Below are positions 37,471 through 48,872 of a DNA stretch of 64,000 nucleotides, one piece after another. Location: the NCBI GenBank assembly GCA_035233585.1, contig CP141160.1, positions 17,923,499 through 17,987,498 on the forward strand, read 5' to 3'. Under the pieces are notes generated by a model that saw only the letters and a program-made list of their open reading frames with translations, ran no database searches and had not been told where the DNA came from. The stretch is from Antiaris toxicaria (taxonomy: Eukaryota > Streptophyta > Magnoliopsida > Rosales > Moraceae). The translations under genes were made by a program, and so were the position numbers. The stretch's first letter is position 1. Every line of letters begins with the position of its first letter.

Positions 37471-37656
37471 ATGATAATATAATATCATGATATTAACACA
37501 CCTCAGAAAAATTCAGATTCAAAAGTACCACTATTTACAAAAGTTTATAATAATAATAATAATAATAATAAGGTTTTCCAGCATAATAACAATAGCATTT
37601 TTTTTTTAAGGAGCAAGAGAAAGCTTGAAAAAGAAAAAAGGAAAAAAAAGGTGCTT

Positions 37657-37785
37657 TTATTTGAAATCCTCCCGGATTGCCAAATCTGACAAAAAAAAGA
37701 TACCGCCCAGGGCATGAACAGCGTCTACAGGTGGTCTCCAAGCTTCAAGGTGCTCTTTTGTCTATATGCCTGGCGTATTTGGGTA
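37657..37785 (-). pseudogene. OPR exon 3 relic
   Basis: Aligns along nearly its whole length with OPR exon 3 (42119-42249): matching words GCCAAATCTGACA, GCATGAACAGCGTC, CCAAGCTTCAA and TGCTCTTTTGT. The protein would carry a IFFCQIWQS-like core where intact copies have VFFCQIWHV. Small indels break the frame. Confidence 0.8.
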
Positions 37786-38049
37786 CATGTATATATATAT
37801 ATGTATATATATACATGAACAAAAAATATATACACCTGCTAATATATAATAGGGTTTAGCTATAATTCTATGTAGAATGTAATATAAAAGTATTTTTATA
37901 AAATTAAATGAATAATTAATATGTTTATAATTAAAAGAGAGATCATAATATTAAATAAAATAGACAGAATGATTAAACTATAAAACATAATGTAAAATTA
38001 ATAAAATATGAAATTGTAGATTTGATCTATATAATATGTTTAGTACTAG

Positions 38050-38395
38050 TGCTATAGGTACTTAGGGTTAAAATTGTGGCGTATTAAGAGTCTATAAGTA
38101 GTTTTTTTTTAATTTAGAATTATGTGTAGTTTGAGAAAATTAAGAGAGTGTACTTCCTTTTGAGAATATGTGAGGAAAGAGATGGACAAATAGTGTAAAA
38201 GGGTTTTAGGTAGAGAGAAGTTGAGAGAGTTTATTTGGTGTGTAATTTTTAATTTTGTCAGTGAAGAATTTATTCTACCTCTTTCATAGATATAGGCAAT
38301 TATGCTAAATTACGTAAATTTTTGACTTCTCTTTTATTTCTAATTAATTTTATTTTTCTATTGGGCATTGGATATGAAGGTTTTTTCCCCAACAA
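38050..38395 (+). mobile_element. LTR-like fragment, copia type
   Basis: The segment has the usual composition of a copia LTR 3' part: a region like CATAGATATAGGCAATTATG followed by TACGTAAATTTTTGACTTCTC, ending near CCCCAACA and AAGTG, where active elements have the tRNA-Met PBS. No partner LTR or coding region is seen, so it would be a solo or decayed end. Confidence 0.35.
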
Positions 38396-39821
38396 GTGCA
38401 TTTTCATTTCCATTCAAACTTTGAGAAACCTACTTGATTGTACACTTGTCGAATTGTCGAGAAACCTACGTAAACCCACTACTTATGTTGCTAAGATTGT
38501 AGGCTTTATGGACACGATAAAAAATGAAGGCCGAATTTCTAGGGACATGAATCCTTGGAACTACTAGGCAAACCCACTGGGTAGCAAACGTCAATATGTG
38601 GTGTGTGAATTACATGCAACAAGAACCAAGTGCTAACTGCTTGATCAATTGATTGTCGAATAATGATTGGAGGCCGAGCCTATCATTCTAATCATCGAAC
38701 AATGGCGGCAATACAATGGACGCTTAAATACTCGATCATCAAAGAGATAGAATATTGAATATTATTCGTAGGTACCTGGTGCTCAACACTCAATCTCGAC
38801 GGAGACAATCCAATGAATCATCAAGTTCATCTAAAATCACCAAACATTTGATAGTTTATAAAAGCCACATGTGCGATTGAAGGGTGAACGACATTTGACC
38901 TAACATATAATCTTATTTTAATCAAAATAAATCTTCTAAATCTGGAAATAAAAAATATTTTTTCTCTTATAAGCTTAAAACTCAATAAGAATCAACTTTT
39001 GTGAAATATATAAGAATTATGAATGTGTATGGAATATAATTTTTTTCAAAGTCATTTTAAATATGATTAGAACATTTAACACAATTATTAATAAAGATAA
39101 TATTAGTTTTTTTATTTTTATTATATTATATTAAACTAAGGTAAAATATGCTTCCACCAACACAAATTTCTAAATTTGTGCTGACGACTTCGTGTGTTTC
39201 ACGCTTTATTCTTAAATTATACCATATATATGATCTTTCTGAAAACAAATTTCTAATCTGAGTTTCATTGGTAACAACATTTCGGTTATAATTTTTACAT
39301 CTCTAATGTGACATTTGGAATGATCATGTGAACCACCTAGCAAATTAAACTCGTTTATTTTCTTAAGGTGTGTTTGGTGGATTAATTTAAAATAGAATTT
39401 TTGAATTGGAATTGATTGATTTAAAAAAAAAAAGTTGAAAAAAGAGAGGGAAAAATGAGTGAAAGTCTAGTTTGGACTGAAGTTACTACTAATTGTGTCC
39501 AACAAATAAGATTATGTCATCCTATTGTAGAAACCATTGTAGGCAATTGTTTTATTTAAATTAGACGGTATTTATAAAATGGGTGTAACTTTCGTTCAAA
39601 AAAATTCTTATGCTAAATCCAAACCCACAAAATGGGTTAATCTACTAATGAGATCACTCTATCATGAGCTTTCTCTACAATCACTTGAAATTCGTGGAAA
39701 TAGAAAATGACACTTTTGACCAATGATATTTACATCAATACCCCCCAGGTTTATTTTTAATTGCATTATGGATATAATAATGTTAAAGTTAATACATGAC
39801 GAGTAGATTCTGAATATTCCG

Positions 39822-39863
39822 CAATAGGTTTTCAGGCTTCAACGTGCTCTTCTTGTTCATATA
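39822..39863 (-). pseudogene. short OPR exon 3 relic
   Basis: About 40 bases (CAATAGGTTTTCAGGCTTC and the following AACGTGCTCTTCTTGTTCAT) match the EQVEAWKPIV-coding part of OPR exon 3. It is too short for a frame but clearly related to the neighbouring genes. Confidence 0.65.
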
Positions 39864-39976
39864 GACAAGTAAATAAAGTGCATACTAACATTTTGTCTTT
39901 ACGTTTCCACATGAGGGAGGACCGTTGACTTTTGTGCATACCTACCTTGGGACCCACCATAGATGTCTGTTTTGTT

Positions 39977-40036
39977 GTTCGATTGATCTTTTAAAAATTG
40001 GTCAACTAATGGATCTCAGCTCCATCAAAGGCCTGT
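39977..40036 (-). pseudogene. short OPR exon 5 start relic
   Basis: The reverse complement begins AGGCCTTTGATGGAGCTGAG, matching the exon 5 acceptor and FDGVEI codons of the intact copies. It then jumps to TTGACCAATTTTTAAAAGAT with the HGAHGYL-coding bases deleted. Confidence 0.7.
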
Positions 40037-40489
40037 AGCAAACTATTACATAACTAACGTTAAAGTATCATGCCAAATACATGTCCAAATACAATATCAT
40101 GTAGACACGCTGTGCCTTTTTGTATAAAATACAATATCATGTATACAATATTATGTCTAAAATTCGAATCTCATCTCCAAGTTAAATAATATATATATAT
40201 ATATCTTCCTCGGATCAGTGGAGGAATTATGTATTTCCATTTTAAAATTGGCCTATCGGGCATGGCACAGGTACAGCCCTCTATTTTGCAAAGTCGTGCC
40301 GGGTTGACATTTTAGTTGACTCTATGTCAAAAAGTATGAAGTAGAAATAAAATAACGATGATATATTTTATTATTCAAAAAATACAGAGAAGGGCCGTTA
40401 CATGCCACATTGGCAAATCAATCAAGTCCTAAAAATTATTTGGGTGCTAGTAATATTTCATTCAAGCTATCGTACCTCAAATTGATCAC

Positions 40490-42896
40490 TTAGACAACGG
40501 TCTCAAGAAATGGATAATCAGTATAACCAATAATAGAATCAGGTACGTAAAATGTATATCTGTTGTACTTATTTAGAGGAGCATTGAGCTTGAATCTTTT
40601 AGGCAAATCCGGATTAGCCAAAAAATGACGACCATAAGCAACAAGATCTGTGCAGTTTTCAGCCACAGCTTTGTTCCCATCTTCCCTGTCAAAGCCTCCA
40701 GCAACAATGAAGGTACCCTTGAAAGCCTTTCTCATGGGGACAAGACTATGACGGGTCTCGTGCTTCTCTCCAAGCTGCTTCATTCTTGGTTCAACCATGT
40801 GGCAGTACAAAATCCCATACTTGTTCAAGGATTCCACCATGTAAACCCCCAAGCCCTCAGGGTTGGAGTCCCCTGATTTCATGTAGTCAGCAAATGGAGA
40901 TAGTCTTATTCCAACTCTATCAGCACCTATCTCATTGACAACAGCTTCAACCACTTCAAGAGCAAAACGACAACGGTTCTCTAAGGATCCACCATATTTG
41001 TCTGCTCGATCATTCACTTGATCTTTCAGAAATTGGTCAATGAGGTAGCCATGAGCCCCATGGATCTCAACTCCATCAAAGCCTATGCATAAGGTGACAA
41101 ATATTAGGGATGATTGAATCCAAAAGTTGAAATCACCGCAGCTTAGTGCAAAATAATAATAATAATAATGGTAAGTGTTGACAAACTATGTCATGTAATT
41201 TCCCAAAACAGGACAAGGTTCTTCAGAACGAACTATTACTCGTAGTACAAAATTATTAGACAAGACTTGCAAAAATTCTAGCGAGAACACTTTGACATTA
41301 GTTACATTTCTACTAGCTTGCATTTACCAAGAACTCTTCAATGATTTGCATAGTTTAGACGTCGGAACACTATTTACTTCCAATAAGTTCTACGTTAATT
41401 TAGAAAGAAAACCCACCAGCTTCTATGGCATTCCTTGCAGCAAGTCTAAAATCATTGACAATTAAAGGAATTTCATCAGTTCTTAGCCGCCTCGGAGGTG
41501 TAAATTGGTCAACATCAACACCACTTGCTCGTAATTGGGGAGTCAATGGCTTTTCCGTAGAAGATATTGGAGCTTGGCCATTTGGTTGGTAACCTGTTCG
41601 CACCAAAGGGTACAACAAATGCCTAAATTAAAAAGTTGTAGTGATATGGAAATCGAGAATCTCATGCCATGCATTTGACACAAAATCACCAAGCAACAAT
41701 AACAATAGATAATAAATAAATAATATAAAGAAAAAAAAGGGAAGAAAATTTAATTTAATAAAAAAAAATGTCAGTCCATAGCAGACGCCTCCAGCCATTC
41801 TTTAGCAGTTACAGTACTGTGTTACATGCTCTTAAAACAGATTTTGATAAAATGAATGGTTATACCTTTTAAAATGAATGAATTTGATGAAACCAGAGTC
41901 ACAAAACAGATTTTGTTATTTGCTATTTTTTAAGAGTTAAAGACTGATAGGTTCTAGGGTCAATCAAAACTTGGTACTATATATAACGACCTTTCAAATG
42001 CACAAAAAGGCCAGCCTAATTTACAACCAAAATCTTTCCATTGGAATAGAACTTATTCATCGCAAACGATTTAGGTAAGAATCATCCGCATCTCCTGATA
42101 AATAAGTCAATAACTTACCTGAATTTGAAACCCTTCCCACATGCCAAATCTGGCAGAAAAAGACACCACCTTTGGCGTGAACAGCATCAACAATAGGTTT
42201 CCAAGCTTCAACTTGCTCTTTTGTCCATATACCAGGGGTATCTGGGTAGCTATACATATATATATATATATATACAAGTAGAAAATAGGAAGACATTACA
42301 AAATTCTTCAAGTGAAGAAACAAAGAATAACGAGAAATTGGTGATCACATCAAACCTACCCTTGAGCAGTGTCAGATACTCCAGTTGCTTCAGAAATGAG
42401 AAGACCCCCTTTGGAGGTTCTCTGAGAGTAGTACAGAATGGCATGTGGCTGAGGTACGTTGTGGTATGACCTCTGCCGAGTCAAGGGTGCCAAAACAACT
42501 CTAAAAAAAAAAAAAAAAAAAAGAAGCCAAGTGTAAATATAAGCAATAACATTAAGAAAGTCTACACAACACGAGATTTAATTTAAGCTGATACAGGATA
42601 CATCCAGAACCCGCCATTAGAAGTATAGCAGCTTGTGTTTTTAAAGAGCATAGCTATATAAATGTAACAAATATAAGGTCCAAGCTTTGTTAATCAATTA
42701 CAGACGGAAAGATTGGATTGGAAAGCTAGAAGTACTTTTGTCCTTAAAGGAAATTATGCGGAACTTAGCACTATAAGATTGCAGAAAAAACATTCTCAAA
42801 CAAAGAGAAACAACAATACCTATGAGAAAGATCGAACTTGCCCATCTTGTAAGGAGTGATAAGAGGGACGTTGGCGGGAGTTGGAGCAGAACCCAT
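40490..42896 (-). CDS. 12-oxophytodienoate reductase-like, subgroup I (copy A)
   Basis: Five exons on the minus strand: 42820-42896, 42360-42500, 42119-42249, 41417-41593 and 40490-41082. All junctions are in frame; 1119 nt, 372 residues, the usual length for OPR1/OPR2. The family is FMN-dependent Old Yellow Enzyme. It has EIHGAHGYLIDQFLKDQ with the substrate-anchoring His183 and His186 and proton-donor Tyr188, plus GGVFFCQIWHVGR and AFKGTFIVAGGF near the FMN site. The C-terminus (YPFLETVV) lacks the peroxisomal SRL/SKL signal of OPR3, so a cytosolic subgroup I enzyme is expected. Such enzymes reduce alpha,beta-unsaturated carbonyls, including some oxylipins, and are usually not the main jasmonate-pathway enzyme. 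AGR-type residues are partly altered (ENCTDLVAYGR against ENRADLV in other OPRs). Start chosen at the only Met before NVPLITPYKMGKF. A second copy lies about 6 kb away on the same strand. Confidence 0.95.
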
Positions 42897-43032
42897 GTGG
42901 TTATTTCGTTGGTGTCCTCTTGTTTGACGCCTCCAAAGTGAACAACCCCTTGTTTTAGTTAAATGGTTTTCTCGCTTTATACTTGTTCTTTTTTCCAGAT
43001 AGAGACTGAGAATGAATGGAGACCCAATTGAG

Positions 43033-43041
43033 GTATTTATA
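43033..43041 (-). promoter_or_regulatory. candidate TATA box of OPR copy A
   Basis: The reverse complement reads TATAAATAC about 140 bases upstream of the start codon, followed by CTCAATTGGGTCTCCATT. OPR copy B has the related TAAAAATACCGCAATTGGGT at the equivalent place (51450-51431). Confidence 0.55.
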
Positions 43042-43110
43042 CAAACAGATGGAGGGGCGAAATTGATTTAGGACTGGTTGAGTGCCGTGGAGATTCCAAC
43101 CTTAACAATG

Positions 43111-43136
43111 GCTGCTGACGCCTGGGCATGCGTGTC
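43111..43136 (-). promoter_or_regulatory. conserved TGACG-containing block, OPR copy A
   Basis: On the plus strand GCTGACGCCTGGGCATGCGT, shared with copy B (51630-51651) and with the pseudogene (60352-60373). TGACG is the core bound by TGA-type bZIP factors, and subgroup I OPRs are known targets of TGA-dependent oxylipin and xenobiotic responses. The role here is inference. Confidence 0.55.
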
Positions 43137-43535
43137 TACAACACACCAACGGAAACCCAAAAAAAAATAAAAAAAAATAATAATAATTAAATAAAAAAAT
43201 GCACCAATGGATTTATCTTTTGACACACCACCAACGTTGACCACGATGCTGGCCATTACATCTTTTTTATTTTTTATTCTTTGTAGTTTGACTACGAATT
43301 TGAGGATTCACTTAGGCCGCAGAAAAAATGTCGGTGAGGAAAGGGTATGGGAACTTCCGGCCACTAAAAACACGTTTCTGAATCCTGATACATGGGCCGA
43401 TGTTTTGACATCAGATCAACACGTACCCAAAAAGGCGGAAAAATGAGTTTGGCAAAAAAAAAAAAATTTTTTTTTATGATAGGGACTTACACTTTAGATT
43501 TAAAAAAAAAAGGAAAGGGCAAACCTCTTGTATTT

Positions 43536-43865
43536 AGGGGATGTTTAATAATGTTGTTGTTTTGAATATAATATATTAAATATAATTTATATTTAAATAA
43601 AAAATATTTATATTATATTTAAATATAATGTGTGTTTGAATGAAAAATATTTAAATTATATTTAAATAATAAATATGTGATGTGATGGATAAAAATAAAA
43701 AAAAGAGAGAAAGAAAGTATGTGATGTAATTAGTAAAAATAATAGAAAAATAAAATAATGGATTTAAAATGTGATGTGATTAGTATTTGAATATAATATT
43801 TTTATATTTAGATAAAAATAACATTGTATTTAAATATAATATAAATGTAATACGATAAATAAAAA
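43536..43865. mobile_element. MITE family C copy 2
   Basis: Shares with 31620-31925 the words GTGTTTGAATGAAAAATATT, AATAAATATGTGATGTGATG and AGAGAGAAAGAAAG in the same order. It is purely AT-rich with no frame. Confidence 0.65.
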
Positions 43866-44239
43866 AGGCATTAGTTAGAAATCTCATGAGAGAAAATGTC
43901 ACCAATCATCATATAAAAGGGCCCAAAAATAGACGATTAAGTGATTGTTAAATATGAGTTAGTTTTTTTAAATAAGATGTCCAAATATAATTAAGGGCTA
44001 AGGAGGGGAAGGACAAAAAGAATAGATTCAGTAGGTCCAACAAGGAGGATAAGGATAGAGTATAGAATTAAACTGGTAAAAAACCTTCACATTGTAGCAT
44101 GAAATATTGTTGTATTATACAAAAACTATTCCTATATTCCTGCGATGCTTAGACTTATTTAATTTTTAATTTACATAAATATTTTTAATTTTTTATTAAT
44201 AATTTAAAGTGATTTTTAATTTTAAATTGTTAAATTTTT

Positions 44240-44710
44240 ATATTTAGTAGGTATATTTACTATTTGTATTTATTTTGTCTGTATCATTAAAGAATATAAT
44301 TATATAAAAATTTAAAAATTTTCCCCACTTCTAATGGCTATTAACAGCTAGTTTTTACCTTATAAATTTAGTCAACCTTAAGTTTTTACAAACACATTGT
44401 ATGAAGTGGGTACATCTACTATTTGTATTTGTTTTATCTGCATCATTAAAAAATACAATTATATAAAAATTTAAAAATTTTCCCCACTTCTAATGGCTAT
44501 AAACAGCTAGTTTTTACTTTATAAATTTAGTCATCCTTAAGTTTTTACAAACATATTGTATTAAGTGGGTACATCTACTATTTGTATTTATTTTATCTGT
44601 ATTATTAAAGAATACAACTACACAAAATTTAAAAATTTTCCCCCACTTCCAACGGTCATAAATGGTTAGTTTTTATCTTATAAATTCATTTATCCTCAAC
44701 ACATCTAATC
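44240..44710. repeat. tandem repeat, three units of 159 bp
   Basis: ACTATTTGTATTT occurs at 44259, 44418 and 44577, exactly 159 bp apart each time. It is followed by ATTATTAAA/CATTAAA, TTTAAAAATTTTCCCC, CACTTC-AA-GG, CAGCTAGTTTTTA and TTATAAATTTAGTCA. Units one and two are nearly identical; unit three is more diverged. Confidence 0.85.
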
Positions 44711-44971
44711 AAATTTTCATCTCTCTAATTCTTTTATTTGCATCACTAAAGTTTTTCTCTTAGTTTTAAAAAATTTTGCAATATGGTTAGTATGTTATTA
44801 GTGGTTTTTATTATTTTAGTTATCATAAGTTTTATTCTTATTTTTACTTGTTGAGCTTTCTTAAGCAGATTTTCAATTTTTCATTTTACTTTATACTCTT
44901 GTAATGCTTCATCTTTAATTTATTGTCATAATGATTGGTTAATAATGTAACCATATTTTATGATTACATTG

Positions 44972-46224
44972 GTAGCGTTTGGTATTGTTTTTGAAATCTG
45001 TTGAGATTTCAAAAATGTTGAATTTGAGATCGTTTTGAAAACTGATCTGAGATCGTTTCTAAAACTGTGTTTGGTTTTATTTTCTGAGCGTATGTTTTGA
45101 AAAATACAAAAATGAAACTGTGTTTGATTATATTTTTGAAAATCAATTATTTTATAAGTATTTTATTAAAACATATTTATGTTTAATTTTAAAAAAATTA
45201 TTATGAATACCAAAAATTAAAAAATTCTCATTTTCTCACCGTTTCCCACAATCCCTCATCTTTTTCTTTTCCTTTCTCTCTCTTTTTGTCTCACTCTTAT
45301 TCACATCCTCTCTTTCCTTTTCTTTTCTTCGGCCTCTCTCCCTCCCCTCCGATTCTCTTGCGCTCCTAGTCATTGCCCAAGCCGTGCCCTTCCCTCCTCG
45401 GCCCCAACCACGGCAACCTTTTCTTCGGCCTCTCTCCCTCCCCTCCGATTCTCTTGCGCTCCTAGCCATTGCCCAAGCCGTGCCCTCCCCTCCTCGGCCC
45501 CAAACACGGCAACCTGTCCAAGCAACTATCGAAACGAACGCCGGCCCAGCGCCAATCAAGACCTATGACCAAGCCGAACTGACGCCAATCGGATTGAGTC
45601 CGGTCCTCGTGCACGAACCACCGTGTAAACCCAGTCCACGCTTGCGATCTCATCCACCGGATCTAAGAGCCGTAGACAACCGTGAGCCACCAGAGTAGTT
45701 GGCAACTCGGTCATCGTGCCGTCCCGTGCCGTTCCTCATCCTACTAGAAGCCACACCGCCCAGTTCAAGTCACCGCCTCGCGAGTCGCCACCAAACTTGT
45801 GTAAATTGAGACGCCCACCACCGGGTCACCCAAATGTCGTGACCAAGCTCAACCTCACACTACAGCCCCGTCCTCCATCGCATCTTCCTCGTCCATCACC
45901 AATCGTAGCCATAACTGCACAAGCCTGCACAAGTCGGATCCATCTCCGTGCAACCGTGACCAAGTTCGAGCCCTTTTGCTGTCAATCGTTGTGCCCGAAA
46001 GCCGCCAGCCACAGGAGGCTGTAAGGGGAGAGAGAGACAGGAGAAAACGAAAATGAAAAAATGAAAACGGGTTTCATTGGTATGTGTAAAAAAATGAAAA
46101 CGATTTTTTCATTTTCAAGATTCAATCTCAGAACAAACTTAAGCAAACGTGGTTTCAAAACTATTTTAAAAATGTTCACCTAGGAATTCATGAAAATCAT
46201 CTCAAAAACGTTTCCAAACACAGC
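44972..46224. mobile_element. TIR element (about 1.25 kb) with GC-rich passenger
   Basis: The left end GTAGCGTTTGGTATTGTTTT and the inverted right end GCTGTGTTTGGAAACGTTTT are similar over more than 20 bp, and further inverted similarity (GAGATCGTTT, TGAAAAC-AT) continues inward. A CATTG direct repeat flanks it (44967-44971 and 46225-46229). The interior 45240-46025 is far richer in GC than anything nearby, with long pyrimidine runs and CCG/CGG-rich parts. It includes a tandem duplication of 96 bp (units from 45325 and 45421). No known domain is seen in its frames. Superfamily unknown. Confidence 0.55.
45325..45516. repeat. 96-bp tandem duplication in the GC-rich passenger
   Basis: TTCTTCGGCCTCTCTCCCTC starts at 45325 and 45421 and both units run on to GGCCCCAA-CACGGCAACCT with only a few substitutions. 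The low divergence points to a fairly recent duplication. Confidence 0.85.
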
Positions 46225-48486
46225 CATTGTGATTCAAATTATACTTTATATAATTATATTTTTTCAATTATATTTTATTTAATTATATCCTCTCAACATG
46301 GATTATGCTACATAATAATGAAACTTGTATGCTTTCTTGATCATACGTTGTATTACTTAGACGCAAGATGGGATGTTTAAACATAGTGGATAGTTATCAG
46401 AATTTTTTATTTTAATTCTTTAAAGAGATGATTTGATACCCATATTTAAAATTTGTGCACTTGCTTTTTGATTTCTTAATTATTTATTTTTCTTTTCCTT
46501 TTCATTTGCTTCTCTCTTCTTTTATCTTTGCTCTTTCATTAGCGTCGTTTGCTTCATTTTTTCTTTTCGTTTTTCTATTGTATTTTTTCTTACTATGATT
46601 AAAAGACAATAGGGATATTTTATACAAAAAATTAAATAAATTATAAAAAAAATAATGATACCTTTTAGGTGCTATAATAGCTCAATTATTGGGAAATCGT
46701 GTAAACTTTTCTATCCTATTGTCTTTGGTAATCCTTGTCGTTTTACAATTTTCAATCCCTACATTTTACTTATCGAACAGTAAGCCCATGCTTTTGTAAA
46801 CCTAGTACTTTGTTCACTTTTTTCTTTTCCTTTCTTGGTTTTTGGCATCTCTTTCTCTCTCTCTTCTTGGACTTTTCCTTTTCTCTTTTTTAGGCCTTAC
46901 ATTTTGATCTGAGCTTTATTTTTTTTTTTTTGGTTTTGCCATTCAATTTCCCTATTATTTTTTGTTCTTTTTGTTTTGATTTTGCTTCTACTAGTAATTC
47001 TCATTGAATTTTTTAGTTTAAGTACTTAAATCTTTTGAATCTGTTTTTTATGATTTCTAAAAATCAGAATTTATATATATATTTTGTTTTGTTTTGTTTT
47101 GTTTGTTTGTTTGTTTTTTTCCTCATTCTCCCTACTTTTTATGTATCTGAGATAAGCAAATCTTCAAAGAACAGCTAAGAAAGTAACTTTTTTTTTTTCT
47201 CAAAAACAAAAAGAAAAAAAAAAGGGATGCTCTCTTCGTTTTATAAAATAGAATTTTCCTTTTCTTCACAGATGTGAAAGTAAAATCACTTTAATTTCTC
47301 CTTTTTTCTATTAATTCTAAATTTTTAATATAAGATTTCTGATTAATCTTTTTTCCTTTTTCCCATTTTCTCTGTCTCGTATAGTTTAAGCTTGGTTTGA
47401 TGTCGTTTTCTAGACTTCACTTATTTTTCCTTTTGTCCGTGGGTACTTTTGGTTTTTTCTAATGTTTGGTGAGAAGGAAAATGAAAATAAAGTCCCACAA
47501 AAAAATGGAGTACATCAAGGGTGAGTTTTTTGTTGTTCTTTTCTCTGTTTCCACATTTTGTTCTTTTTTTTTTTTCATTTTTCAATTTTAAAAAAACTTT
47601 TTTTCCTCTTCACAGATTTATATTTACATCGATTTTTAACTTATATCAAAAAAATTTTTTTTAGAATGTGGCAGTGACTCTTTTTCAATGTTTGATTTGG
47701 AGCACAAAGAGGAAGAATCAAGTTTTTTTTTTCCTCGTGGATAGTGTTTTGTCCAGTTTATTTATTTTTCTATATGGTGGTCCACAATTAAGAAGGAACT
47801 AAATAATAAAATATAGGGCAAAAAAGAAAATATATATGGGAAAATATAAAAGGATCAAAAATTTATAATCAACCAAGGATAATACCAGCATATCATTGTC
47901 CAAATAATAGTGAATAAATAGTGATTTTGGCGTTCACTTTAGTATATATGATAACGTGAAAAGAGAGTTACTCGTATCCGTATCACTGGAAAATTGTAAA
48001 ACAAGATATTCCATGAAAAAAAATTTGGGTCGCTAGAGAATGTAGTCACTAATCAGCAAAAGTTGCACATAGTTAATGCATAAGTTCTTTAATTTGGTTA
48101 TACTTATAACTATCTATCTTTCCTTGCTAACTATCTAAAAAAAAAAAAAAAATCAAATGAGTACTGAATTATGAATTTAATTGGCAAAAATGTAATTAAA
48201 GCTGATCCATCTGCATTGTAGAAACCCCTGTCCGAGAACACATAGTTATTTATCAACCCTGGTATATCATAATTATACAATTATAACTACTGAACAAAAG
48301 AGCACATGGTGAAACCATTTAAAATGTCATATGAAAGTTGTCAAATGTTGTTTCACCTGTGATGATTGCATTACAAATAACAATAAATATCACTTAATTA
48401 CCAAGAAAATAATAAATAATACTTTTATTTAATTACAGTTTTAAATTTTTGATTAGAGAATCTGCGAAGGTTCTTTGGAGATGAGC

Positions 48487-48575
48487 TATATTTGTCTATT
48501 TTGTCGTCAGATTGATCTTTTAGAAACTCGTCAATGTGGAAGCACTTAGGTACGTGGATCTCAACTTCTTCGATG
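48487..48575 (-). pseudogene. OPR exon 5 start relic
   Basis: The reverse complement reads like EVEIHVPKCFHIDEFLKDQ, matching EIHGAHGYLIDQFLKDQ of the intact genes with the catalytic GAHGY block destroyed. It lies just downstream of copy B. Confidence 0.7.
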
Positions 48576-48872
48576 TATGTAATGTGTATGAGCTAATGAA
48601 AAAGCACATATAAGGAATATTTTATATTAAGTTTATAGTATAAAATTATTCATAGAGGAAAATAGAACTTCATTCTCTAATTTTCATGATGGAAGGTACC
48701 TTGCTAGGTAGGATCTACTATAATGTAGGAATTGACACTATTAGGTTCCAGTACCAAAGATATAAATTGAAAAGAGTTATTACATGAACAATTATAAGAA
48801 AATTCAAATCCCTACAACTCCTTTGGGTGCTAGTAATAATTTATTCAAGCTCTCCTACCTTAAATTGATCAC

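Larger units (their letters stand above)
35860..40489. other. intergenic region with OPR relics and a copia LTR-like end
   Basis: No intact gene. Contents: a GTCG-rich tract at about 36050-36560, (TAA)n at about 37545-37571, OPR exon relics at 37361-37470, 37657-37785, 39822-39863 and 39977-40036, and an LTR-like segment at about 38050-38395. The remainder (about 38400-39800) contains nothing I can assign. Confidence 0.6.
42897..48872. other. region between OPR copies A and B
   Basis: No gene supported. After the copy A upstream region (to about 43450) it holds MITE family C copy 2 (43536-43865), a three-unit 159-bp tandem repeat (44240-44710), a TIR element with GC-rich interior (44972-46224), a T-rich stretch with many poly-T runs and a (GTTTT)n/(GTTT)n tract near 47083-47116, and an OPR relic at 48487-48575. 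Confidence 0.6.

Noticed and set aside
38322..38567. 81-residue frame between OPR relics
   Set aside because: Overlaps the LTR-like segment and has no recognisable motif or exon structure.
43207..43446. 79-residue frame upstream of OPR copy A starting MDLSFDTPP
   Set aside because: Not similar to any family I know, not supported by neighbouring exons, and positioned in the promoter side of the OPR gene on the opposite strand.
45236..46024. Several proline- or arginine-rich frames of about 100 residues
   Set aside because: Frames occur on both strands, overlap each other and arise from GC-rich tandem duplicated DNA inside a transposon-like element; no family recognised.
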